From NCBI GenBank assembly GCA_910575405.1, contig CAJTER010000013.1:1-64000 (forward strand): DNA of 64,000 bases, read 5' to 3'. Made by a program: the position numbers and the translations under genes. Below are positions 23,784 to 32,152 of the stretch, piece after piece. The DNA comes from Clostridia bacterium (GTDB taxonomy: Bacteria > Bacillota > Clostridia > Peptostreptococcales > Anaerovoracaceae). A model generated the notes under the pieces. It ran no database searches. It worked only from the letters and a program-made list of their open reading frames with translations, and was not told the origin of the DNA. The stretch's first letter is position 1; each line of letters starts with the position of its first letter.

Positions 23784-25487
23784 ATGAATACGATGAATAA
23801 TAAAAAGTTTATGATGATCGATGGTCTTCCGGTAGCCATTGAGGGAGAAAAAAATATATTGGATGTAATCAGAAAAGCGGGCATCGACCTGCCGACTCTG
23901 TGCTACTATTCGGCGCTTTCTACGTACGGTGCATGCAGAATGTGTGTAGTGGAAGGAAAGCATGGCGAAATCATGGCTTCCTGCTCCACACCGCCCCGTT
24001 CCGGTATGGAAATCAAGACCAATACTCCGAGACTTCAGAAATACCGGAAAATGGTTCTGGAACTGATGCTGGCAGATCACTGTAGAGATTGTACAACCTG
24101 TGATAAAAATTTCGACTGCAAGCTGCAGGAACTGGCTCAGCGCTTTGGTCTGAAAAAAGTGCGTTTTGAGCCTTACAGCATCTGGGATAAGACGGACAAT
24201 TCCTCCCTTGCTATTTTCAGGGATCCCAACAAGTGTATTATCTGCGGCGACTGCGTGCGTATGTGCTCGGAAATCCAGAATGTTGGAGCAATCGACTTTG
24301 CCCACAGAGGCTCCAAAATGGAAGTTACAACAGCCTTCAACATGCCGATTGCCGAAACAAACTGTGTAAACTGCGGTCAGTGCGCGGCCATCTGCCCCAC
24401 AGGAGCCATCACAGTCAAAAACGACTTAGGCCCTCTTTGGGAAGATCTCCATGATCCCAACGTCAGAGTCGTTGCTCAGATCGCACCGGCCGTACGGGTT
24501 GCCTTGGGAGACGAATTCGATATTCCGCGTGGCACCAATGTAATGGGTAAAATGGTTACAGCTCTGAGAAGAATGGGCTTTGACGAAGTTTACGATACAG
24601 CAACAGGCGCGGACCTGACGGTTATCGAAGAAGCGAGAGAATTTATCGATCGCCTGGAAAACGGCGGAAAACTTCCGCTCTTTACTTCCTGCTGTCCGGC
24701 CTGGTTCCGTTATGCGGAAATCAACCATCCGGAGCTTTATGACAACATTTCCAGCTGTAAATCCCCTATCGAAATGCTGGGATCCGTTATCAAAGAACGG
24801 GCAAAGCAGCAGGAAACCGGCAAAAAGCCAAAGAAAACAAAGGTGGTTGCAATCGCGCCATGTACAGCGAAAAAGTTCGAGATCAAACGAGACGAAATGC
24901 AGTACGAGGGAGAGCCGACGGTAGCTCACACCATTACCACCATTGAGCTGGCAAACATGATTCGGGAAGCGGGCCTGCGCTTTGAGGATATACTGCCGGA
25001 AGCAGTCGACATGCCTTACGGTATTGCCAGCGGCGCGGGAATTATCTTCGGTGTAACCGGCGGTGTAACAGAAGCCGTTATCCGCTACGTCCTGGGATCT
25101 TCCGCAAGAGATCACATTGCAGACATCTCCTTTACGGGAGTTCGCGGCTTTGACGGCCTGAAGGAAGTAAAAATTCCTTACAAGGAACAGGAGCTTTCCA
25201 TCGCCATTGTCAGCGGCCTGAAAAACGCAGAAAATTTGATCCAGGCCATTCAGTCCGGCGAAGCCCACTATGACTTTGTAGAAGTTATGGCCTGCGAGGG
25301 CGGATGTATCGCGGGAGCAGGACAGCCATTCGTACTGGGAAGAGCAAAACCGGAGCGCGCGGACGGAATGTACGAAGCAGACCGACTTTCCAATGTAAAG
25401 CTTTCTGCAGAAAATCCGGTAGCAGACGCACTCTATACAGGACTCCTTGCAGGAGACAAAGCGCATCATCTGCTGCACTATAAATAA
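23784..25487 (+). CDS. hydA: [FeFe]-hydrogenase catalytic subunit (HydA)
   Basis: A 567-residue enzyme with a plant-type [2Fe-2S] domain (CYYSALSTYGACRMC), the His-Cys 4Fe-4S motif HCRDCTTC, two ferredoxin clusters (CIICGDCVRMC, CVNCGQCAAICP) and the H-cluster domain. H-cluster motifs are TSCCPAW (301-307), APCTAKKFE (358-366) and MACEGGCIAGAGQP (from 502). All cluster cysteines are present. In motif 2 Ala358 replaces the usual Met. It catalyses 2H+ + 2e- to H2. HydS/HydG/E/F maturation genes are not in the window. Confidence 0.95.
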   Translation: MNTMNNKKFMMIDGLPVAIEGEKNILDVIRKAGIDLPTLCYYSALSTYGACRMCVVEGKHGEIMASCSTPPRSGMEIKTNTPRLQKYRKMVLELMLADHCRDCTTCDKNFDCKLQELAQRFGLKKVRFEPYSIWDKTDNSSLAIFRDPNKCIICGDCVRMCSEIQNVGAIDFAHRGSKMEVTTAFNMPIAETNCVNCGQCAAICPTGAITVKNDLGPLWEDLHDPNVRVVAQIAPAVRVALGDEFDIPRGTNVMGKMVTALRRMGFDEVYDTATGADLTVIEEAREFIDRLENGGKLPLFTSCCPAWFRYAEINHPELYDNISSCKSPIEMLGSVIKERAKQQETGKKPKKTKVVAIAPCTAKKFEIKRDEMQYEGEPTVAHTITTIELANMIREAGLRFEDILPEAVDMPYGIASGAGIIFGVTGGVTEAVIRYVLGSSARDHIADISFTGVRGFDGLKEVKIPYKEQELSIAIVSGLKNAENLIQAIQSGEAHYDFVEVMACEGGCIAGAGQPFVLGRAKPERADGMYEADRLSNVKLSAENPVADALYTGLLAGDKAHHLLHYK

Positions 25488-25496
25488 AGGTTAAGA

Positions 25497-26050
25497 AGCG
25501 AAAAAACTTAGAACATAAAGCAGGAGCCGGTCAGTCTTTTCCACGGGAGGAAGCGGAGAGGGCGGGTCGGCTGTTGCTGTTTTTTGGATGGGGTGATTGG
25601 CAGGGTTTTTCGTATTCTCCGTTTTCACAATCCAGACCGACTTTTTTATATCGCTGCTGAGGCGCACGAAAGGATGAGCGGTTCCGGCCGCAGAAAATTG
25701 CACCCCCTGGACTTCACAGGCCGTCCGTTTGCTGAAGAGCAGCGCGTCTACCACGGGATTTCCGGCACAGCTTAAGTGCAGAAGGCTGTCACAACCGGAC
25801 AGGCAGGATCGGTTTTCCACAAGGGGAAGGCTGTCTTTCTGTGACTGCTTACCATATCCATTTTCTGCAGGATAAAAGCGAACCCCTTTTTCTTTGGATC
25901 AGGATCCGGCACACCTTCCCTTTCCTTTGAGAGGGATAAAACCAGCTGGCGCTCCCGCCGCGAAAGCCAGATATCTTCCCAGGTCCGCTGATATGTTTTC
26001 AGCAAATTCGATATGCAGGCATACAGAATATAAGTTTCCCGATCCATAAG
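25497..26050 (-). pseudogene. Decayed GHKL-type sensor histidine kinase (AgrC-like)
   Basis: Pieces of a peptide-pheromone-type kinase can be read on the minus strand in more than one frame. The order is a linker helix (SNLLKTYQRTWEDIWLSRRE), QKMDMVSSHRKTAFPL, then AGNPVVDALLFSKRTACE and GVQFSA, and finally SVWIVKTENTKNP. These match the order dimerisation helix, GNPVVDALL box and ATPase core of GHKL kinases, but the phospho-acceptor His region and the glycine boxes are missing and frames shift. It lies head-to-head with the LytTR regulator remnant. Confidence 0.55.
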
Positions 26051-26674
26051 AGAGGTACAGTCCATTGAGCTTTTTACCTCAGGTGATGAACCGGAATTCG
26101 CCGCCATGCTGGATGCGGAAAAGCCCCCTGTCATCCTGATGGATATCAAGCTGGGAGAAAAAAACGGAATTAAAGCAGCAAAGGAATTTCAAGCTGTGCA
26201 GCCAGATGCGCAGATTATTTTCATGTCCGGATATGACGATTATTATCTGGATGTCTACGAAGTGGAGCACGTCTATTTTCTCCACAAACCCATTGAGCGG
26301 GAAAAGCTGCGCCTGGCAATTGACCGGGCCCTCGCTCATCTGCAGGCAAGCAGCAAGCCGTATTTTGCCCTTTCCGGAAAGCGGACAAATGTGCGGACCT
26401 CCTAAGCCGAGTCTTCTATCTGGAAAAGGAAAAACGAAAAATCCACGTTTACACGGATAGCGGGGACTATTCCTTTTACAGACGCTTTCAGGACATTGAG
26501 AACCAGCTGGATGAGCGCTTTCTGCAGTGCCATAACAGCTATATTGTCAATATTGAGCAGGTACAGAGGATGGGAGAACGGCAATTTTTCTTTGCCGGTG
26601 AAATGACCATTCCCATCAGCAGGGCCTATTACAAAGCCGCTAAAGAAGCGTTCCTCCATTATCTGGGAAAGTGA
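26049..26674 (+). pseudogene. LytTR-family response regulator, N-terminally truncated and frameshifted
   Basis: One frame from about 26049 to 26400 reads a receiver domain (IELFTSGDEPEFAAML, then VILMDIKLGEKNG with the phospho-acceptor Asp, IIFMSGYDDYYLDVYEV, FLHKPIEREKL). The start with the acidic pocket is absent. Near 26395 the frame breaks, and a LytTR DNA-binding domain continues in another frame to the stop at 26672-26674 (DLLSRVFYLEKEKRKIHVYT, CHNSYIVNIEQVQRM, MTIPISRAYYKAAKEAF). Both domains are recognisable but no single product can be made. Confidence 0.75.
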
Positions 26675-26692
26675 CGGAAAGGAAAGAAGACA

Positions 26693-27228
26693 ATGAAGAA
26701 ACGAATATTCAGCTATGTGATAGCGATGGTAATGGTGTGCTCCATCATATGTGTCAGCATGCCGGCGGAAGCAGCAGCGGCATCGAAGCCGTATATGAGT
26801 GTGTCTACGGATCTAAATGGGGTGCTAAGGGATAAGATTGGAACGTATTATATTTGGGTTAAGTGCCTACCAAATGGGGAGGTATCGTAACCGGTTATTA
26901 TAACGGAAAGCTGAATTTTTCCATAATTGAAGAGGAAGATTTGGGACAGAGCACCAGCATCTGGGAAGCTAATGTTTCAAAATGCAGTGCAAAGAAGCTA
27001 TCGGCACTCAAAGACATTAACGATGGAGCTGTGTATAAGAAGAATATTTATTATACCAATGTAGACTGAGATAGAGACGTAACCGTTATTAAAAAATGCG
27101 ATCTTTCCGGCAAAAATGTAAAAACTATAAAAAAAGGGAAGAACATAAAGGTTATACACTTGGGAAAGAAAGCTGCTTATTACACAATCGGAAATTCGGA
27201 GAAAGTAAATACATTAGCTTACAAATAG
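26693..27228 (+). pseudogene. Degenerate paralog of the secreted protein at 29720
   Basis: The first 55 codons encode a signal peptide and start (MKKRIFSYVIAMVMVCSIIC, AAAASKPYMSVSTDLNG, GTYYIWV) closely like the gene at 29720. The frame then breaks and resumes near 26863 with YYNGKLNFS and KDINDGAVYKKNIYYTNVD, meets an in-frame TGA at 27067-27069, and continues to KVNTLAYK and a stop at 27226-27228, matching the end of the full paralog (KTVKSWTYK). The middle of the protein has been deleted. Confidence 0.75.
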
Positions 27229-27369
27229 TATTGATCGGGATTCACAAAATCCAATTGCCATAACCAGCAAAACCGATTACAATATTACATAGAACTACCA
27301 CACATTAGGCCGCCTGAGACTGCTCACATCAGGCGGTCAATTAAAGAAGCAGAAAGGAAGAAATCAAAA

Positions 27370-28938
27370 ATGAAAGTGTATCGTATCATTAGCCTGGCCG
27401 TTATGCTGGCATTGTTGACCACGCTGGCGCCAATCGAAGCCTTTGCGCAGGAAGCCCCCCTTGGGGAAGATATTTCACAGGATTCCAGCCAGACCTTCAT
27501 AGAAAGCGGCCGAAGCGAGCAGGAGCCGGAACTGCAGCAGGCGGAAAGTACCGCAGATGGACAGACGGCTTTGCAGGAAGCGCAGGAGCCGCAAAACGGA
27601 GTGCCGGATGAGGAATACCCAGGGCCCGAGCAGGCAGTAATTGAAGAGATACGTCCGCTTGAAGAGACGATTGCAAATCAGACCATTACCGTAAAATCCG
27701 GGCAGAAAGTTTATCTGCCGGAGACTTTGTCCGTAAGGCTTGCGGGAAGCGACCAATTTTTTGACCTTGCCGCAGTTTGGACGGTAGACGGGGAAGTAAC
27801 AACCGATAAAGCGGGAAGCTTTTCCTATACAGCCGCTATTGAAGGATACTCCCTGGCTGAAGGCGTTTCCCTGCCGGTGATACACGTAGAGGTGGTGCGG
27901 GCGGATACGAAAGTTTCCGGGCTGAAAACAAGCCTGACGAAAAAATCCCGCTCCGTTCTTGCAAAAAACATTACAGTAGCGCCTGCCTACGGCAGAACTG
28001 TCAAGCTACAAATGAAAAAGAATGGCAAGTGGATTACGAAAAAGACCTTCCGTCTGAAGGAAACAGCGGAAGATACCTTGAAGCTGGTTTTTTCCAACGA
28101 CTGGTGGAAATTGACATCTTCTGACTGGCGCCTTGCGATCCCGGAAAGTGAAGAGGGAAGCGGCTTCATCAGCAAAACCATAAAGGTAAAGACAAAGCGC
28201 TATTACCAGAATCCAGCCGGATACCTGCAGATTAAGGACAAAATTACACTGAAGGACTCGGGAGGATATAATCTAAAGTCCGGCTACATGGGCCTTAAAG
28301 TACTCAAAGTGAATCAGTACTTTAAAATCGGAGATAAGAACTGGCCCCGCTACACGTCAGAAACAAAGAGAAGAGTAAAGGCCTTCCAGAAGAAAAAAGG
28401 CCTGAAGGCCACTGGTATCGTGAACAAGGAAACATGGCTGAAAATGGGCTTTTCCGAAAAGGACTGGTACAATCTGGGGGCCTACGTTTCTCCCATCAAG
28501 GTCAACCCGTCCAGCAGCAAAAAGCAGCATATCGAGGCCATGATCAGCACAGCCAAAAAATATCTGGGAGACGATTATGTAGTAGGCGCATCGGGAAAAC
28601 CGGGCCAGGGCGCGGATTGCTCCGGCCTTGTGATGCAGGCTATGTACGCCGCAGGAGTGGATCCAAAGCCGGTAAGCAGTGTCCGGCATGCCAAAGCTGG
28701 CTACGAATACGAATCGCGCAACATCTGGAAGCTGAAACAGCTGAAAACAGTTCCCTATAGCAAAAAACAGCGGGGAGATCTGATTTTTTACCAAGGACGC
28801 AATGGCGCAATCAACCACATCGCCATTTATCTGGGCGGCGGAAAGGTTATCGAATCCTGGCCAGATAAGGTGGTCATCAAGCCGATAAAAAACAGCCACA
28901 GAAGTAAAATCTACGGTGTAAAACGCATATTTCAATAA
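27370..28938 (+). CDS. Secreted peptidoglycan hydrolase: peptidoglycan-binding domain plus NlpC/P60
   Basis: A 522-residue exported protein. A signal peptide (residues 1-26, ending AFAQ) is followed by an acidic Glu/Gln-rich linker, an Ig-like segment (TITVKSGQKVYLPETLSV, VWTVDGEVTTDKAGSFSYTA), a PG_binding_1-like domain (LKVLKVNQYFKIGD, KRRVKAFQKKKGLKATGIV) and a C-terminal NlpC/P60 endopeptidase with catalytic Cys417 (GADCSGLV) and His483 (INHIAIYLG). It probably cleaves stem peptides in the wall. A hairpin (GGCCGCCTGA/TCAGGCGGTC, about 27310-27340) lies just before its Shine-Dalgarno sequence. Confidence 0.9.
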   Translation: MKVYRIISLAVMLALLTTLAPIEAFAQEAPLGEDISQDSSQTFIESGRSEQEPELQQAESTADGQTALQEAQEPQNGVPDEEYPGPEQAVIEEIRPLEETIANQTITVKSGQKVYLPETLSVRLAGSDQFFDLAAVWTVDGEVTTDKAGSFSYTAAIEGYSLAEGVSLPVIHVEVVRADTKVSGLKTSLTKKSRSVLAKNITVAPAYGRTVKLQMKKNGKWITKKTFRLKETAEDTLKLVFSNDWWKLTSSDWRLAIPESEEGSGFISKTIKVKTKRYYQNPAGYLQIKDKITLKDSGGYNLKSGYMGLKVLKVNQYFKIGDKNWPRYTSETKRRVKAFQKKKGLKATGIVNKETWLKMGFSEKDWYNLGAYVSPIKVNPSSSKKQHIEAMISTAKKYLGDDYVVGASGKPGQGADCSGLVMQAMYAAGVDPKPVSSVRHAKAGYEYESRNIWKLKQLKTVPYSKKQRGDLIFYQGRNGAINHIAIYLGGGKVIESWPDKVVIKPIKNSHRSKIYGVKRIFQ

Positions 28939-28965
28939 ACTTACAGCTTACATATCTTGAGCTTT

Positions 28966-29010
28966 AAAAAATCGCTTAAACCTGATGGATGCCAGGGTTA
29001 AGCGATTTTT
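28966..29010. terminator. Terminator between convergent genes
   Basis: AAAAATCGCTTAA (28966-28979) pairs with TTAAGCGATTTTT (28998-29010), with further inner pairing. T runs on both strands serve the NlpC/P60 gene and the convergent DUF4180 gene. Confidence 0.85.
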
Positions 29011-29051
29011 ATGCGTGAAAGAAGCGTAAACCGGAATCTGTACGGCCTTAT

Positions 29052-29417
29052 CTATACTTCCGTTAATTTTTCAATTGCCTCATCCTTTGCCTGCACAAAG
29101 AAAAAGGCTCTGCCGCGATTGGACTCAAAAATAAAATCCTTCAGCGGTTTGCTGGTATACTGTGTGTAGTCGCCATAAACAGCTGCCTTTACGTGGTAGT
29201 TCATGAATTTTTGCAGAATTTCCCCTGCAAGTCCTGTGCTGAGAACGAAAAATTCCTCACAGATGATTTGTTTATCTATGGCAATTTTCATTGCCCCTGT
29301 TTCATATTTTACCGTCATGGCCAGATCTAAAGCGGACTGTACATCCGTAATAACAATTTTATCACTGGAAACAACCGCAATATCCGTTCCGTGTTCTTTT
29401 AAATGTTCAATTTTCAT
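29052..29417 (-). CDS. DUF4180 domain-containing protein
   Basis: A 121-residue soluble alpha/beta protein of the DUF4180 family, recognisable from DIAVVSSDKIVITDVQSALD, IDKQIICEEFFVLSTGLAGE and the ending NRGRAFFFVQAKDEAIEKL. No catalytic motif is known for it. The frame is open from 29495, but AGGAGGTTATT directly precedes the ATG at 29417. It is a single gene, convergent with the NlpC/P60 gene. Confidence 0.8.
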   Translation of the reverse strand: MKIEHLKEHGTDIAVVSSDKIVITDVQSALDLAMTVKYETGAMKIAIDKQIICEEFFVLSTGLAGEILQKFMNYHVKAAVYGDYTQYTSKPLKDFIFESNRGRAFFFVQAKDEAIEKLTEV

Positions 29418-29719
29418 AATAACCTCCAGAACTAAATTCGCAGTACAAATTCCAGTTAAGAACAGATGATAGCACAGGATTCCGGGCTTGTCCAATCCTT
29501 GCAGAGATCTTCAGTAAAATTAAGCTTTTTAATAGCTTTCCTGAAATTTACAGAAAAACAGTTGATATGATAAGGAAAAAATAGTAAAATATAGCATGTA
29601 ATGAAACGGAAAATCCCAGAGCCACCAATTGTCAGATGGCTAATACACTAGGGCTTTTTCCTTCATAAATATTTAAAAAGGGTTCATTGCATAGTATAAT
29701 AAAAGGAAAGAGGATAAGA
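29418..29719 (+). promoter_or_regulatory. Promoter and structured leader of the secreted protein gene
   Basis: TTGATA (29562-29567) and TAAAAT (29585-29590), 17 bp apart, predict a start near 29597. The leader can fold into a nested hairpin at 29609-29662: GGAAAA with TTTTCC, CCC with GGG, and AGCCA with TGGCT at the tip, with a run of five T in the 3' arm. It looks like an attenuator or terminator placed 60 bases before the start codon. No known riboswitch was recognised. Confidence 0.45.
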
Positions 29720-30649
29720 ATGAGCAAACGGATTTTAAGCTATGTGATAGCGGCTGTAATGGCGCTTTCCCTCATCTGCATCGCAGTACCAGAGCAGGCA
29801 GCAGCGGCTTCAAAGCCATATATGAAGGTGAGCGCGGATTATATGGGAAAGCCGAGAGACAAAGTGGGAAACTATTATATCTGGGTTGAAGAAAGCAAAA
29901 AGACTTCCGCTCTGAAATGCGCTGCCTCGCTGAAAGGGACGAAAAAGACATTAAAGCGGGTGACAAAAGAAAAATTCTATGTGGACGAGGGCGAAGATGC
30001 AGGAGATATCGGAAACTATCACGTTGCAGACAGCGTTGTTACAGATGGAACCACCATCTATTACGGACTTATCAACAACAAAAAGGCTACCTATACGATT
30101 TATAAAACTAATGTAAAGGGCAAAAAACATACAAAGATCGTCACCTTAAAGAAGATATTGCCTTCTGTAAATTCGGTAGTGCTGGCAGGCTGCTATGGCG
30201 GAAAGCTGTACTATAGCCTGGAAAAAGAATGGGGAAACGCCAGCGATCTTTACGCCTGGGATCTTTCGAAAAAAAAGAAAGAACGGATCGGAGCGTATAC
30301 GTATATGGCAGTGAGCAGCTATGGCAAGTATCTGCTTTGTCAGGAATGGCCGGAGGGACCCTCTCACTGGCTGTATAATGCGGAGTCAAAAGAATTTCAT
30401 GGACTTCCCGCGCTGGCGGACGAGGCCTATTACGGCGAGGTTGTGTATGGAAAAACGGTTTACTACCTTGAAAAAAACGAGCAGAATCACAGCATGATTC
30501 TGAAAAAGTGCGGTCTGTCTGGTGAGAACCCGGTAACCCTCAAGGTGCTAAAGAACACGGATTTTTCCAACATCGTACATCTGGGAATGAAAGCCGTCTA
30601 CTATACAGAGGGAGATTCTAAGACCGTAAAATCGTGGACCTACAAATAG
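29720..30649 (+). CDS. Secreted protein with repeated tyrosine-rich beta strands (propeller-like)
   Basis: A 309-residue protein with a signal peptide (cleavage expected after residues AAAA near 29). The mature part has repeated short strands such as TTIYYGLINNKK, GGKLYYSLEKEW, KTVYYLEKN and KAVYYTEGD, in the style of DUF5050-like beta-propeller proteins of clostridia. No catalytic or metal motif is visible; a role in extracellular binding is inference. The AAAGGAAAGAGG Shine-Dalgarno sequence supports ATG 29720. A truncated paralog lies at 26693. Confidence 0.7.
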   Translation: MSKRILSYVIAAVMALSLICIAVPEQAAAASKPYMKVSADYMGKPRDKVGNYYIWVEESKKTSALKCAASLKGTKKTLKRVTKEKFYVDEGEDAGDIGNYHVADSVVTDGTTIYYGLINNKKATYTIYKTNVKGKKHTKIVTLKKILPSVNSVVLAGCYGGKLYYSLEKEWGNASDLYAWDLSKKKKERIGAYTYMAVSSYGKYLLCQEWPEGPSHWLYNAESKEFHGLPALADEAYYGEVVYGKTVYYLEKNEQNHSMILKKCGLSGENPVTLKVLKNTDFSNIVHLGMKAVYYTEGDSKTVKSWTYK

Positions 30650-30676
30650 GAAGCACGCACCCCTTGTTTCGGCTCA

Positions 30677-30727
30677 AACAGGACCCGCCCCAAAGCTGAC
30701 ATCCGCTTTGGGGCGGGTCCTGTTTTA
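30677..30727. terminator. Strong terminator
   Basis: A long GC-rich hairpin (GGACCCGCCCCAAAG with CTTTGGGGCGGGTCC) extended by AACA/TGTT and followed by TTTT. It ends the gene at 29720 and can also stop the convergent proA transcript. Confidence 0.9.
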
Positions 30728-30877
30728 CTGCCTTGCCGCAGCTATGGCTATACCTCGTTCTTCCGCCTTGCAGGCTGACAAAATATTCAGCACCATTCAC
30801 CCTAATTTCCACGTGGGTGGTTCCTGCGTGCCCTGCGGTAAACTTTGAAAAGACCGGCGAAATTGGCGGCCTTCGGG

Positions 30878-32152
30878 CTACAGATCCTTAAAGTGGAACT
30901 CCTTTGCTCCGCTGGCGTAATCGGCAACAATCTGGCCGTTTCCAAAGAGCTTGTACTTGTAGGTGACAAGGCCGTCAAGTCCCACAGGGCCTCTGGCGTG
31001 AAGTTTTCCGGTGCTGATGCCAACCTCGGCGCCAAAGCCGTAGCGGAAGCCATCGGCAAAGCGGGTGGAACAGTTCTGGTAAACTCCGGCAGAGTCTACA
31101 TTTGCCATAAAGAGTTCCGCTGCCTGCTGGTTTTCTGTTACAATGCAGTCCGTGTGGTGGGAGCCGTAGCGGTTGATGTGTTCCACCGCCTGTTCCAGGG
31201 AGTCTACCAGTTTGATACTTAAAATATAGTCCAGGTATTCGGTTTCAAAATCCGCGCTGTTCGCTGCCTTGCAGGAAATCAGTCGGCAGGTATCCGCATC
31301 GCCGCGCAGTTCAATGGAGGTTCCGGCCGCCTGAGCAAGACGGGGCAGGAACTCATCTGCGGCCGCCCGGTGCACCAGCAGGGTTTCTACCGCATTGCAG
31401 GCAGCCGCATACTGGGTTTTGGAGTCAATGACAATGGGCACAGCCTTATCCAGAGCCGCGTCCTTGTCCACATAAACGTGGCAGATGCCGTCAGCATGGC
31501 CCATGACGGGGATTTTGGAGTTTGTCATAATATACTGGACGAACGCATTAGAGCCCCTTGGAATAATCAGATCCACCGATTCGTGGCATTTGAGCAGTTC
31601 ATCGATTCCGGCCCGATCTTCAATGAGCGTGGCAAAGCCCTGTGGCAGACCGGCAGCAACACCTGCCTCAAAGATGCAGTCAAAGAGGGCGCGGTTGGTA
31701 TTAGCGGCTTCGCTGCCGCCCTTTAGAACAGCGCAGTTTCCGCTCTTAATGCAGAGGGCGGAAATCTGAACCAGCGCATCTGGCCGGGATTCAAAAATAA
31801 CGCCGATTACCCCGATAGGGCAGGTTGTCTTCACCAGAGTAAGACCTTCGTCCAGCTGGCGTTTCAGCAGCTGCCGAAAGAGGGGATCCTCCATGGCGGC
31901 CAGATCCTCCATGCCCTTGATACAGTCTGCCAGCTTGTGCTCGTCGAACCTCAGTCTGCTCTGGATGGGAGCCGGCAGGCTGTCCTGGGCGGCCCGCTGC
32001 AGATCCTTTTTATTAGCAAGGAAGATCGCTTCCTTGTGCTCTCTGAGGCTTGCGATAATGGCCTTCAGAGCGCCATCCCGCACTTCACAGGAAAGAGAAG
32101 CTGTCTTAAAGCTGTCCGCCTTTACGCCTCTTGCGATTTCTTTGTAATCCAT
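30878..32152 (-). CDS. proA: Glutamate-5-semialdehyde dehydrogenase (gamma-glutamyl phosphate reductase)
   Basis: A 424-residue NADPH-dependent enzyme of proline synthesis that reduces gamma-glutamyl phosphate. Family marks are CPIGVIGVIFESRPDALVQI, CIKSGNCAVLKGGSEA, IPRGSNAFVQYI, the catalytic Cys region YAAACNAVETLLVH and the ending GPVGLDGLVTYKYKLFGNGQ. The frame runs far upstream into the previous gene, but AAAGGAT before the ATG at 32150-32152 gives the normal N-terminus. It overlaps the upstream RNase H-like gene by 31 bp. proB and proC lie 2 kb away on the other strand. Confidence 0.95.
   Translation of the reverse strand: MDYKEIARGVKADSFKTASLSCEVRDGALKAIIASLREHKEAIFLANKKDLQRAAQDSLPAPIQSRLRFDEHKLADCIKGMEDLAAMEDPLFRQLLKRQLDEGLTLVKTTCPIGVIGVIFESRPDALVQISALCIKSGNCAVLKGGSEAANTNRALFDCIFEAGVAAGLPQGFATLIEDRAGIDELLKCHESVDLIIPRGSNAFVQYIMTNSKIPVMGHADGICHVYVDKDAALDKAVPIVIDSKTQYAAACNAVETLLVHRAAADEFLPRLAQAAGTSIELRGDADTCRLISCKAANSADFETEYLDYILSIKLVDSLEQAVEHINRYGSHHTDCIVTENQQAAELFMANVDSAGVYQNCSTRFADGFRYGFGAEVGISTGKLHARGPVGLDGLVTYKYKLFGNGQIVADYASGAKEFHFKDL

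Noticed and set aside
24426-25478. Long minus-strand frame (350 codons) across hydA
   Set aside because: Antisense shadow of hydA; no recognisable motif and no promoter.
30618-30812. Small minus-strand frame after proA (starting EIRVNGAEYFVSLQGGR)
   Set aside because: It begins weakly, runs through the strong terminator hairpin at 30677-30727 and matches no family.
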